Part shown: positions 43,943 through 54,556 of the stretch, piece by piece
Layout of the letters: each line of letters begins with the position of its first letter
Position numbering within the stretch: the stretch's first letter is position 1
Assembly: GCA_039090855.1 (NCBI GenBank)
Contig: CM077010.1
Coordinates: forward strand, 49,804,905 to 49,868,904
Direction of reading: 5' to 3'
Source of the DNA: Macrothele yani
Taxonomy: Eukaryota; Arthropoda; Arachnida; Araneae; Macrothelidae
Length of the DNA: 64,000 nucleotides
Notes under the pieces: generated by a model
What the model saw: the letters and a program-made list of their open reading frames with translations, nothing else
Databases searched by the model: none
Told to the model about the DNA's origin: nothing
Made by a program: the position numbers and the translations under genes

Positions 43943-44640
43943 CTATACTAGTCTAGTGTTTCATTTTTAGTTTTTCTTGTTTAGAGCATATGTTGAAAGT
44001 CAGTCATTGCAACCACAAAACATATGCACATATCTATCTTTTCATTTCAGTCTGTTACAAAGTTTGCAGATATATTTCTTAAACATTAGTGAAAATATAA
44101 ATATGTACTGTTTCAGCAACCGGTGCTAATACTTCTTTGCTTCAACCTTGTTTAGGGAAGCATTTAGACATGACAGATAAAAAAATGAAAAAAAGGCAGA
44201 AAAACAAAATAACCGTGTGTGCCTTCTTTGGACAAAAATGTTTTGGGTTTAACCATAGAAAATAAGTTGACTTTGAAGTTTTCCCAATTTTAAATCCTAA
44301 AGTTTAAAGCCTAAATATTCCACTCTAAGAATCTTCAGACTTATAAAAACTTTCTATCTTACAACAACCCCTTCCAAACCTTTTCAACAAACCCAAACCT
44401 TCTCAACCTCTCCTACCCCAACCTTTTTTCAGAACATCCTCAATATTTAATTGCTGGATAAACTCCTGTTCACCACATGAGTGAACCTTTCCTCTTGACA
44501 GACGATACTTTATAAAATGTATAAATGCCAGTCCATATTCGAAACTCAGCAGGTTTCGACCATGCTCATTATTGAGATCAATATTCTCATAAAATGGTAA
44601 GTAACTATGGCAGCAGTTAGATTTTTCAGCGTGGAATTGT
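43943..44640. other. AT-rich stretch
   Basis: No gene or repeat recognised. CTTTTCAACAAACCC-like short words repeat at 44360-44430. Confidence 0.35.
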
Positions 44641-44689
44641 TGTTGTGGAGCAATTGGAGGCGAATACTATGATAGCCATGATGTTACTC

Positions 44690-45540
44690 GCTTTTACAGT
44701 TGGATTGTGATAAGAAATATGTATTGTATAAGTCCTTCAGCGGTCGCCATAGCAATACCGGTTCAGTCAGGCGAATGTTATCACGTATCGATCGGCGTAT
44801 TCGTCGCCCTGGCAATTGCGAAGCCACAAGTTACTACACAAGCATTCGAGTGGCTGTAGTGGTGACTCTGACCATCACAGTCACCATTTGATGGGTGCAG
44901 CGAAGATTAGCGGGGGCAGGACTGCGCTATCTGCAGCATTGCATCGTAGGGCATCGCCGAGCTCGGCTGTAATGGTATTGTATTAGAGTGATATGGAACG
45001 GCGCTATGTCATGTTCAGTGATGTGTCCCAATTCTTCCTCGGTGCCGACGATCGTTAAGTCCGCGTCCTGGCAACGATGTGGGCACAGAAAGGATCCAGC
45101 TGTTGTCCGCGATCAGCACAATGCTTAATAACTGGACATCATCATATGGGGTGCCGTTTGGTGGTAGCTAGTCACTTCTGCTACTCAAAATGCGCACGGT
45201 GACAGCTCGGCGATACATGGATGTCCATGTTATTGTCATTTCTGAGTGGTATCATGGAGGACGTTTCCCAGCAAGATAACGTTAGGCCACACACTGTCAA
45301 CATCTCCCGAGCGTACCTAAAAGGGGCCCATTGGCTTCCATGGCCAGCGAGTTCTCCAGATTTATCACCTATCGAGCATGATAGAAACCTCTTTAGATGA
45401 CGCTTGCAAGCCTCTCATCCGTCGTTCCGGAATGCTGCTGAATTATGGGACGAGGTTAGCGTTGTGATGTCCCAGAACAATAAAAAGTAGCTGTATCACT
45501 CCGTCCCGCGTTGCATGTCTAATTGCATGACACAACACGG
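44690..45540 (+). pseudogene. Tc1-like transposase, heavily decayed
   Basis: Recognisable blocks: MFSDVSQFFLGADDR (first Asp region), QQDNVRPHTVNISRAYLKG (second Asp), LPWPASSPDLSPIEHD (near the catalytic Glu), and FRNAAELWDE towards the C-terminus, spread over frames. No terminal repeats found. Confidence 0.75.
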
Positions 45541-45838
45541 TGGTTTCACAAGTTATTGACTGCTGTCACGTGAGCCTGTGTTGTAGCCTATCTAACTGAT
45601 GTAAAATTAAATCACTTATTAATATGTCTCTGGTGACTTTTTAGCTGATAGGCTCACTCTTTCTCGTTGGACAATTTCATTATCTACTAATGTATTATGG
45701 TTGTGAGTGGTGTCAGTCGGGACGGAAATTGAAACCAGTCGTAATTTTTCCACAATCTGTAACAACTGAGCACCAGTAGGTCGGCAGAGCCCAAGCATAA
45801 AGCATTTGAAATTACCCAAGCGTAAGGCAGTTTAAACG

Positions 45839-45891
45839 AAACGATTGCTTGTCGTCGTCGAGAGAACTGACGACTACAAGCAATCGTTTCA
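45839..45891. repeat. Hairpin with ~20-bp arms
   Basis: ACGATTGCTTGTCGTCGTC and GACGACTACAAGCAATCGT flank a short loop. Function unknown; possibly the centre of a decayed MITE. Confidence 0.75.
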
Positions 45892-46236
45892 AAACGCACT
45901 TTTGACCTAGACAGTGCTTCTTTTATTCACGTCGTCTCAGTACGATTTATGGCCAAGCTAACAGAAGATGTTTTGGAAAGCATGACAACTAGTAATCTAT
46001 CCTTACGGGTGAGACACATCTACGTAACACACACTATAATTTTTTACCAGGGTGAACCAAAACATGTAACGTCCAATAAACATATTTTCATAAAAACTGA
46101 GTAATTTAAATTGAAACGACTAATTGATTTTACTTAGTACAGAAAATTAAAAATCAATCTGAAATGCATATTGAAATAATCAATATTTTTTTTCTTCAGG
46201 AGATTCTACTTACAAGTTGGTTTCCTTGTTACTTAC

Positions 46237-46382
46237 AGGAGTGATGATCATCCCACTTGATGATCATCCCAGTGGGATGATCATCACTCCAATCAGGGGT
46301 TTCACTCCATCAGGGGCTACACTATGGTGCAACCTCTGATGATCATCCAATTGGGATGATCATCAGGGGTTGCACCATAATG
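46237..46382. repeat. Two nested palindromes sharing GATGATCATCC
   Basis: The first spans about 46239-46289 (AGTGATGATCATCCCA and its complement, with an extra internal copy). The second spans 46331-46377 (TGGTGCAACCTCTGATGATC and GATCATCAGGGGTTGCACCA). TCAGGGG and CCATCAGGGGC words link them. It could be fold-back element ends. Confidence 0.75.
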
Positions 46383-46384
46383 GG

Positions 46385-46585
46385 TGACTATCCCAAAGCT
46401 GGGGAGGATGTAGGCAGCCTATGGCGGCCTAAGACGGCTATGGCCCATTTTCGGGGTCCTATCCACACATTGGCCTTACCGTCGGGGAAACCTTGGAACA
46501 CACCGAATTGGATAGTCGGCAACAGGGAATTGAACCCCCAACCATGAAGGTGTTTATTAGCCAACTGCGCCACGCCTGTGGTAAT
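46385..46585 (-). mobile_element. SINE-C (third tRNA-like family)
   Basis: Minus strand: GGCGTGGCGCAGTTGGCTAA (A box), GGGTTCAATTCCC (B box), then a body of ~120 bp (CCAAGGTTTCCCCGACGG, GCCGCCATAGGCTGCC). A single copy is in the window, so the family assignment is inferred from the promoter boxes. A tRNA pseudogene with unrelated flank is the alternative. Confidence 0.55.
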
Positions 46586-47070
46586 AACTTATATCAAATT
46601 ACAAAAATGCGTAAAAATAACGTTTGATAAAAAAATACTTATTTAACACATCTTTTTTTCCTAAAGTGATAAACTATTACACAAAGAAATTTCATAATTT
46701 TAAAGCGACAATGAAATTTTTGTAAAATTAGGACATAAGAAACAACACTTTTGGTGAAAATAAATTGCAATAAGGAAGGTAGTTTACTTCTAACTATTGT
46801 GACTGGTGTTCTCAACATTAGCTCGCAGTAGCATTAATCAAAATTAAAGAAAAGTAACCGATTCTTTATAATAATGCTGAACTTTATTGAGGACGTACAG
46901 CTGAAACTTCCTTTATTTACTACACCTACCTGGTTTGTTGTTACCTTTGTAGTAGTGTTCCTGTAATCTTCCCGCGGCATCTCTCTCTCTCTCTCTCTCT
47001 TTCTCTCTCCCACTTTAAAGTTATTAATAAGTTATTAATTCGAAGCGTGATTAAATATAACGATCATATA
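46586..47070. other. AT-rich stretch with (TC)n microsatellite
   Basis: The only structure is a TC repeat at 46979-47010. Confidence 0.5.
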
Positions 47071-47131
47071 CGGGTCGCCCAAATGAAACTGAGACTGCAG
47101 GTTTTTTGCCGTAAGATTTTAAGAGTTTATA

Positions 47132-48668
47132 CACTGGTGTGCAAAAATTAAGGACAAGACGGTTTTTCGAATGTAACGTCGTGCAGAAGTGCTCCACATC
47201 GACTCAAATCCTACCATAAGATCCCCAAGATGTAAGAATATGGGACAAGTGAGCAAAACCCTCCAAACAAGGAATCCAAAGGATACAAAGGCACTTTATT
47301 AAAAAGGTAGCTTTGGCTTCGAGCACAACTGGACAGAAGACAGAAACGTCCATGTGACAGGCGGCTACCAAGAAAAATCCAGTCTTTAGTAGGGGATACG
47401 ATCACCCTTGACTGCGTTGCAGGATTTACAACGTCTGTCCATGATGAGGACGAGGTTGTCAAGGAGCGGTTGAGGCATCGCGGCCCATTCCTCTTGTAAC
47501 GCCAATCGCAGCTGCGGAATCGTTGCTGGCGGCTGGTGACGTGCTTCCAAGCGTCTCTCGAGAAGGTCCCACACGTGTTCGATTGGATTTAGGTCCAGGG
47601 ACCTTTCGGGCCAATCCATGCGTTGAATATCTTCACTCTCCAACAGCTCTGCGACAGCCACTGTACGATGAGGTGTAGCGTTGTCGTCCATGAAGAGGAA
47701 CTCAGGATCCACAGCACTTCTAAACAGACGCGCGTGAGGCAGGAGAACTTCGGTACAATAGCGGACACCAGTGACTGAACCTCATTGGAAGATGTGGAGG
47801 TCAGTACGGCTACCAAGCATGATACCGCCCCAAACGAGAACTCCGCCACCTCCAAACCGGTCCTTTTCGATGATGTTGAAGGTATGATTGCGTGTTCCCT
47901 GCTCTCTTCAGATGTGTATACGTCCAGAATCGCTCGTCAGACTAAATAGGCTCTCATCCGTAAAGAGAACTCGACCCCATTGCTGATGTGTCCAGTTCTT
48001 GTGTTCCTGGTACCACAGAAACCGCCGTCTCCGATGAGCAGGCGTTAATGGCACACACCGTACTGGTCGTCGTGCAAATAGACCACCTTTGTGCAGCCTC
48101 CTGGCCACGGTAAAACGCGATAACGGACGTCCAGTTGTCTGTTTCATGTGCCTTGCGATTTCGGCCGCTGTGTGCCGTCTGTCTCTTCTCGCCTGTAGGA
48201 CAATATACCGATCGTCCACCGCCGTGGTTGCTCGTGGACGACCACTGGTAAACTCCCGGACAGCTGTTCCTGTCGTTTGAAATGCTCTCTAAGCTCGTGA
48301 AACGATGCTGTGAGCGATCCCGAACTCCTCGGCCACACTAGTCACACTTCGACCTTCTTCCAACTTCCCAATAACGCGAATTCGGGTAAAATCATCCAGA
48401 TGTCGTGGATTGCCTGTTGGCCATATCACACGGTGGCAGCAACTCGACGTCGTTCAAACCGATGTACACCGTGCAATAACTTTCACCAAATTGCTGAGCG
48501 TACACCGCCCGTGTGTTTTATAGCCTCCCGGCACTCCCCCTACGTCATGCTGCATATATGCGCATGCCCTACCGTACCGAACCCTAGTATATCTCTTGAG
48601 TTGTCTTTCGGTCCGTTCCGCTGTTATGCTAATTTCTCCTCTTCGTCCTTAATTTTTGCACACCAGTG
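47132..48668 (-). mobile_element. Tc1-like transposon, family 4, nested in mariner
   Basis: Perfect 24-bp inverted ends starting CACTGGTGTGCAAAAATTAA with TA on both sides. Identical ends and few coding breaks point to recent insertion. Confidence 0.97.
47386..48430 (-). pseudogene. Tc1-like transposase (family 4), few breaks
   Basis: Minus strand, in order: an N-terminal HTH trace (RHLDDFTRIRVIGKLEEGR-like, in pieces); HERPRR-type GRP region, then DDRYIVLQARRDRRHTAAEI, TGRPLSRFTVARRLHKGGL and RRRFLWYQEHKNWTHQQWGR; LFTDESLFSLTSDSGRIHI with the first Asp; GGVLVWGGIM-like sequence across a frame change; FMDDNATPHRTVAVAELLES with the second Asp; and DLNPIEHVWDLLERRLEARH with the catalytic Glu. 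The DDE residues are all still legible. About three frameshifts or stops separate the blocks. Confidence 0.88.
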
Positions 48669-48725
48669 TAGATTGGAATATGTGAACCTTCACGAAGTAA
48701 GAGTGATACATGGGATACATACCCG

Positions 48726-49800
48726 CTACACATAGTCGCCTTGTCGGTTCAAGCAAGTGTTCCAGCGCGGCACGAGGCTGTGGATACCCTGAGCGGAGAA
48801 TGTCCGTGGTTGGCGGTGGAACCAGTCTTGAACGGCGTCCCGGACCTCAGTGTCGTTAGCGAAACGGCGGCCCTTGAGAGCTTTTTTCAGTGGCCCGAAG
48901 ATGTAGTAGTCGCAGGGCGACAGATCGGAGCTATAGGGAGGATGATCGAGAACCTCCCTGCAGAAAATCTTGGCACACTGTCTCCACATGCGGGCGGGCG
49001 TTGTCGTGCAGCAGAATAACCCCATTCGACAACATACCGGGTTGCTTACGCTTGATCGCCGTTTTGAGGCTGCGTAACGTATTGCAGTATGTGGTTGCCT
49101 TGACCGTACTGCCTGCATCTAGCCAATCCAACAGCAATGGGCGATTCTCATTGAAGAAAACCGTGAGCATCGCTTTTCCAGATCTTAAGGAGGACTGAGC
49201 GTTTTTTGGGCGTGGAGAATTGGGATGCTGCAATTCCATAACCATCCGTTTTGTGGCCGGATCAAAGTGGTGGCACCAAGTTTCATCTGCGGCCACAATC
49301 TTAGAGAGAACCCCCCCCATCTGAATGATAACGATGCAGATGCTACAGGCAAGTATATTCGCCGAGTCTTCTGATCCTCCTGGAGATGCTTGGGGACTCA
49401 TTGTGCGGAAACCTTGCTGTATCCCAATCGGCGATGGAGAATGGTGTTAACAGTTCCCTTACTCGCGGAAAATGTTGCCGCAAGCTCGTGGGTGGTGATT
49501 CGGCGATTCTCCTTCACAAGTATGTCCACAGCAGCAATCGATTCCATGGTGATGGCCACGTGTGCTTGCCCAGGGCTCGGCATGGCCTCCGTGCTCACAC
49601 GTCCTTTTCGAAATTCACTACACCAGCGGAACACTGTGCATCGCGACTGACACTCATTTCCATACACATCCTTCATACGACGATAAATTTCGCTCCATTA
49701 ACGCCTTCTGCCGTCAAAAATTGCATGACTGCCCGCTGGGCCTGTTTGGACGAAAACCATGTCACGACCCTACGTAGTCAACTTGCCGCCGCACGTGCAA
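48726..49800 (-). pseudogene. Mariner-type transposase, broken
   Basis: Blocks in order: VYGNECQSRCTVFRWCSEFR (HTH), SPGQAHVAITMESIAAVDIL, ITTHELAATFSASKGTVNTI with ILHRRLGYSKVSAQ (family motif before a stop), then ADETWCHHFDPATKRMVMEL with the first Asp, FFNENRPLLLDWLDAGSTVK, VILLHDNARPHVETVCQDFL with the second Asp, DLSPCDYYIFGPLKKALKGR with the third, and a C-terminus ending QGDYV. One stop near 49397 and two frame changes disable it. Otherwise near complete (~345 residues). Confidence 0.9.
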
Positions 49801-49936
49801 ACAGCACACTGACACGTGCCGCCGTTAACAGTGTGCTTCCTTACATGACACGCCATCTACCGGCGCAAAATGCACGGCTCTGTGTAATTATACAACGACG
49901 TTATTACACGAGTCTCACTTTCATTTGGGCGACCTA

Positions 49937-50170
49937 ATGTTACCCAGTTACCATTTAAATTTCTAACTGTTTTATCAAATCTCTCGCGGAACATAGAATA
50001 ATTTGTTCATGTCTGTTCTGAAACATTTCTACTTTGGGTATGTGATTTCTTGTCAAACGGTTATCGGAGAGATGAAGAGAATGTTTTATTTACGAACTCA
50101 ACTTATTACCCGTTCAAGTAGGCGGTGTCTGAAGATAAAATTAAGGAAATCGAAATTTTTTTGACCTTAC
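49937..50170. other. Probable intron of the kinase gene
   Basis: Lies directly 3' (minus strand) of the kinase exon, beginning with its GTAAGG donor. No other features. Confidence 0.4.
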
Positions 50171-50302
50171 CAACAACTCGGCCCGTGAAATCCAAATCAG
50201 CAAAACTGATGTCGTGTTTTATGCAGTGGAATTCTAGTGGTGTCATCCCCACGACCATCTCGTAGAGGCATGCTCCCAGGGAAAACCAGTCAGCTGTGTG
50301 GT
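50171..50302 (-). CDS. Internal exon of an AGC/GRK-like protein kinase
   Basis: The only convincing host coding sequence. On the minus strand it is bounded by a pyrimidine tract with CTCTCCAG and a GTTG/GTAAGG donor. It is 132 nt and open only in the frame that reads HTADWFSLGACLYEMVVG and continues MTPLEFHCIKHDISFADLD. The DWFSLGxxLYEMxxGxxP pattern is kinase subdomain IX, where the Asp stabilises the catalytic loop. DWFSLG/DWFALG with LYEM recalls G-protein-coupled-receptor kinases, but the downstream part does not let me name the member. The kinase as a whole would phosphorylate Ser/Thr in the cytoplasm. Neighbouring exons are not visible, implying long, repeat-filled introns. Confidence 0.75.
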
Positions 50303-50503
50303 CTGGAGAGAAAAGGAAAATAAATCACCCGTAATGTACAGGCAAGAAGTTTTTTAAAAAGGAAAAAAAGATGGTTGCACGTACACACATAAATGGAGCA
50401 TTGGACATTGATCGAAAGTTCAAGAAATGGGTAAAATACATCATTCTGAATGGCGTAGTCTCCCCGTGTCATTCCTGTAGTGAATGATGCAAAATATACC
50501 CCT

Positions 50504-50717
50504 TTTTTTATTGGATGTTTAACGACCACCGTGAGCAACTCAATGGGCTATAAGCAGTCGCGCGTCCCTAATTTAGGGCCACTGGTTCCAGGGAAGGGAG
50601 AGAGCCAGTGCCGTAAGACAAATACAACATCCATGCCTCACCGGGATTCGAACCCGGACCCCTTTCGGACGAATGATCAGAGGCCATTGCCTTAGACCAC
50701 TGCGCCACCGGGGCGGC
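50504..50717 (-). mobile_element. SINE-A copy on minus strand
   Basis: Near-consensus copy (minus: GCCGCCCCGGTGGCGCAGTG, B box GGTTCGAATCC). CCCTTTTTTT on both sides serves as the duplication. It sits just upstream of the kinase exon, probably in its intron. Confidence 0.95.
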
Positions 50718-50904
50718 CCTTTTTTTTGTGCATTGCGTGAGTGTGTAAATAGTGGGCTAACCTTCCAAAAGTGGCCCGCTCCGATAGATGGCGCCACAGT
50801 AGAACTTCACCTACCCTCCTTTCACGTTAAATGCGTTGTAGCTACTTACGTCACTTTGTTCTCTTGGTACGTGGTTTTTTTTATGTTCACATCCCTATGG
50901 ATAT

Positions 50905-51110
50905 AGTAGGAAGGCTTGGTGGTGATGGAATCATCGTCGAAGTGGACGAAGCCAAAGGGTGGAGATCTGTATTGATAGCAACAGATCTGCAGAGACATTG
51001 CTGCCCCTCATCATCAAACACGAGCCAGGAACAACCATTATTATGACGGACCAGTGGGCTGCATATCGCAATCTCCAATCCTGCGGCGTCCCGTTAAACA
51101 TAAATTGACA
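50905..51110 (+). pseudogene. Merlin-type (IS1595-like) transposase fragment
   Basis: Reads LGGDGIIVEVDEAKGWRSV, where VEVDE carries the first catalytic Asp of the IS1595/Merlin family. After a frame change it reads AETLLPLIIKHEPGTTIIMT and DQWAAYRNLQSCGV, matching the second Asp region (normally SDxWxAY). About 30-40 residues between the two Asp blocks are missing. No Merlin ends identified. The assignment rests on these two motifs. Confidence 0.7.
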
Positions 51111-51602
51111 CAGGGCAACCACAAAATGTACTTGGCAAAGACCATATTATGGAATATTTATTTCGACGGAATTGCCCTCTTTCTTCAGAACATTGCTTTG
51201 AAGTCCTGATTTGTGCGATCAGGAAATTCTTCTCTGGCGGATAAAACTTTTCTTGCTTTTATTCTGCTAGGTAGACAGTTTCGTATTCATGAGGAAAACT
51301 TATTCTTCCGTCATAATAAATATTTCACACATATGCCACAATGTACATTCATAAAGGTCCTTTTAAGGGCCACCTTTTAATCCATATTATTCACTTCCTT
51401 TGCCATTTTCACAACGTAACGCAATGCTTTACGATGTAGCGACAACGTGTCGCCATCTATCGTCGCTTCACAAAACTATTTCTGGGCCGCATTTGGAAGG
51501 TTTACCAAATATTGTTAGCAGTGCAGCAATAATGCCTTTGGAATACATAAATACTGAAAATAATTAAATTCATGAAGGCCCTTAATGAACTACGTTAATC
51601 TG
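51111..51602. other. Unassigned stretch inside the right arm boundary
   Basis: No gene. At 51352-51374 AAAGGTCCTTTTAAGGGCC followed by ACC looks like a histone mRNA 3' stem-loop (six-base stem, four-base loop), but no histone ORF precedes it. ATAAAGGTCC and GAAGGCCCTTAATG (51573) may be related repeats. Confidence 0.35.
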
Positions 51603-52368
51603 TCATGGCGAAAATTTTAACCTCTGGTGAATTTCAGAGAGACCTGATCAATCTTTCTGTTGGTTTATCAGAGATTAATTAATGCAAAAATTTTCTCCCA
51701 TGACATACGTTAGAAGAAAATTCCTGGTTGAAAGGCAGGGGAATTCATGTGCAAAATTCGCTTGTCGTAATCACAACCAGGAAAACAAAATTTCATGTTG
51801 GAGAAAGAAAAAAAAAAAAGAGAAAAGGAATAATATTTGATTTAACTGACTTTGGGTTTTTGAAAATAATTATTTTATCTGTTCTTTTATCGCGATAGGA
51901 AAAGGCGAGTAGGTGTGCAGCTCAGAGAATCAAAATTAATTTTACTTTCACATCACGGAACGAGAGAAAAAGAAAATTAAAATTAGTGATTTTCTGCAAG
52001 GCAAGAATTCGCCATTTTTTGCGTTCCTGTTTCCAAACGTCGTGGAAAAGTCACCCAAAAGTGTAACATCTTTTCGTCTTTTGGGGTAAGGAATTCAGCA
52101 ACAGAATCTATTTTTAGACCTCAGGGTCAAAAGCCTGGGTCCCCTACGTGTTGAAGGTCAAGTTCATCTTCCCCTAGCCGACCAGAGGATGCACGTGCTG
52201 GTAACATTTTTTTCGTGGAGAGTGTTGGACGCTGCAACGATGCCTATGTGAAGGTCAGAGTGTCACCCCTGGCTTGCGTGGGAGTGAAATTCCGTTGGGA
52301 AGCCGTGAGTTGCTAGGCTGAAGTTTCGACCAATGAGAGGGGTCAGCGGTTTCAAGCACCCCAGAGTT

Positions 52369-52836
52369 TTATCCGTTGAGAGAAGTCACTTTTGTGCTGG
52401 TCTTCTTGCTGGCCGGCAGAGAGAGAGAGGACGGCGGAGTTTTTCTCCTAGCCTTTTGGTGGGAGAGTACCCACAGGAAAAAAAGTGGTTTTTCTTGACT
52501 GCCTTTGCTGACCACCAGTCCACCACAAGGGGACACTCTAGATCTGGGCTGCCTATTGAAAATTTTGACGATGTAGAACGCAGTTAAAGCGGCATTCCGC
52601 CGGCCGGGAACCTCACCCTGAAAAACTAAATGGCGGAAGGCTGCAGGCTGGGACAATGTCGTTAGTGGAAAGTTCTTGGCTGAAGGGGGACATGCATTCT
52701 CCCTTATGGAAATCCCGGAAAGAGTGGGCCCAGCCTCTACAGCTTCCCCTTCGGTTGCTACTCCGAAAAGGAGGCCTGCTTCAAAGGCCGAAGGAAAGGA
52801 AAAAAAAAAAATAAATAAATAAAGGTTCCATCTCAT
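52369..52836 (-). other. 155-codon open frame in the diverged part of the right arm
   Basis: Minus frame with an N-terminal hydrophobic stretch (LYLFIFFFSFPSAFEAGLLF), then Ser/Pro-rich sequence. A weak match to the left arm exists in the segment HQKARRKTPPSSLSLPASKK versus HQKARKELGCPLSLPAIKR (plus strand 2409 onward). Shared only in part and on a low-complexity background, so I do not call it a gene. Confidence 0.2.
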
Positions 52837-54023
52837 CCCGAAGTTTCGAAAATGGTTACCTCGGCTATTAACCGTTTAAGGAAGGGAACTGGGAGGAAGA
52901 AAAGAAAGAAATACTAACGAGACTGTGGTTGTGCCAGGACTGTAAGCTGTGGTGAAAAAAAAAAAAAAAAAAAAAAAAGAACGCCAGCTCGAAGGTAATG
53001 TTTTAGTTCATATCTTTCTGTATTGATATATAACATCCCACGCAGGATACCTAAACTTCGAGCTGAGCATAAGAAACAAAAAGAAAAAGAGCAAGTTTTT
53101 TTTTTGCCTCTGATTATGGCTGTGTTGTCGTTCAGCTTTCAAAATTAAAATTTATTAGTTACTCAGGTATGAATTCAGAAAAAAGAAAGAAAGAAAAAAA
53201 GAGAGGGGAGTTGAAAATGCTTTCATTTATGTTTTTTTTTTTTTGTGTGTTGTCATGTCTGGTAGTTTAGCAACTTCCCAGGCCAGTAAATTTTAATGTA
53301 TCGGAAAAATTTAGTTTAATAGTTGGGCACAGTGAATTTTGGTGCATCGATAATAGTTTAGTTGGGCATGTGATAATTGAAAAGCAGTGTTATTGTGATG
53401 CCGTGGGTGATAAAATAATTGTAAACATTTTTCTCTAGCCTTTTACAGCGTTGAGTTATTTTTTTTTTTTGAGTGAAGATAAATTATGGGATGATTTATA
53501 TTGGAATTTTGGGAACATATTATAGTGTGATGAAATTGGAAACCTAAAGTGTTGTTTACATTCTTGGAGGGTTGAGTGTCGAAATTAAGATGGCGGGTGT
53601 GTTATTTGAGGACCAGTATTTTACATGCTCCAGATGGGTGTTAATCTCCCATTGGAAAGGGGTGATCTTAGGGCAAGCAGGGAACTTGTCCTAGGGCAGA
53701 GGGCTCTGAGTAGAGAATTTTCACCAGGATGCGATATGTGCAAAATAAAAGTTGAGGTATTTGGGTTCTCAAGTTTAGTATTTTCACAAAAAGAATGAAC
53801 ATCATGGGTTGAGAAGACACACTTTTGCTCACCAGTTCCAGTATTAATTGTTCTTTTCTTTGGCCTAATTTTTCTTGTTTTTACTATAAGGTTAAAAGTC
53901 TAAATGTAATTTTAATTTTCAATAAGGTGAAAATATGTAGTGGGTTATGTAAATGGTCAGTGTTATTGTCTGCAGTGGACCTGCGCATTGCCATGCTGCA
54001 GAAGAATTTCCTTGCTAGTGATT

Positions 54024-54275
54024 TTTCCTGGGATATATGTGGATAGAGATAAGTGAATTTTCCTGGGATATATGTGGATATTGTGATTTAGGATTTCTTG
54101 GGATATATAGAGAGATAAGTGAATTTCCCTGGGATATATGTGGATATTGTGATTTAGGATTTCTTGGGATATATAGAGAGATAAGTGATTTTTCCTGGGA
54201 TACATGTGGATATTGTGATTTAGGATTTCTTGGGATATATAGAGAGATAAGTGAATTTTTCCTGGGATATAGTTG
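54024..54275. repeat. Minisatellite in right arm
   Basis: Units with TTTTCCTGGGATATATGTGG, ATTTCTTGGGATATAT and AGAGAGATAAGTGAATTT; about one more long unit than in the left arm. An open reading frame across it is a repeat artefact. Confidence 0.8.
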
Positions 54276-54556
54276 TGTTAGTTCTGGGCCGGATGTGCTT
54301 GGAGTATTTAGGGTTGAAGTACGACAGGCTCTTGCACTCGTGGTTGATCAAGGTGGGATCATGCATTGGTTCGAAAAGGGAGATCCTTGAGGACGTGGTT
54401 TTTGGGGGAAAACTTGTCTTCAAACCCTTCCCCAGTAGTTTCGCTGCTCACGGAGACATGTACTGCCAGCGAGGGTCGGTCGAGCGTTGCTTCAAGAAAT
54501 ATGGTGAGATCATGTTAGAGGAAATTCTTTGCCTGATGATGATGTGTCGCACTTGA

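Larger units (their letters stand above)
47071..49934 (-). mobile_element. Mariner-type transposon, split by a Tc1-like element
   Basis: The ends GGTCGCCCAAATGAAACTGA and (reverse complement) GGTCGCCCAAATGAAAGTGA lie next to TA. Removing the Tc1-like element at 47132-48668 leaves ~1.3 kb, normal for mariner. Transposase on the minus strand. Confidence 0.93.
51603..54556. repeat. Right arm of the ~3 kb inverted repeat
   Basis: Inverted counterpart of 1-3175. It matches closely at 51603-51975 and about 53122-54556. The middle (51976-53121) has diverged or been replaced. It lacks the SINE found in the left arm and carries the intact pre-insertion site at 53347-53358. The match begins exactly at TCATGGCG on the inner side. 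It ends at 54556 only because the left arm runs off the window start. Confidence 0.85.

Noticed and set aside
1..54556. Giant Polinton/Maverick-type element bounded by the arms
   Set aside because: No DNA polymerase B, integrase, packaging ATPase or capsid-like ORF seen between the arms; the content is ordinary nested transposons.
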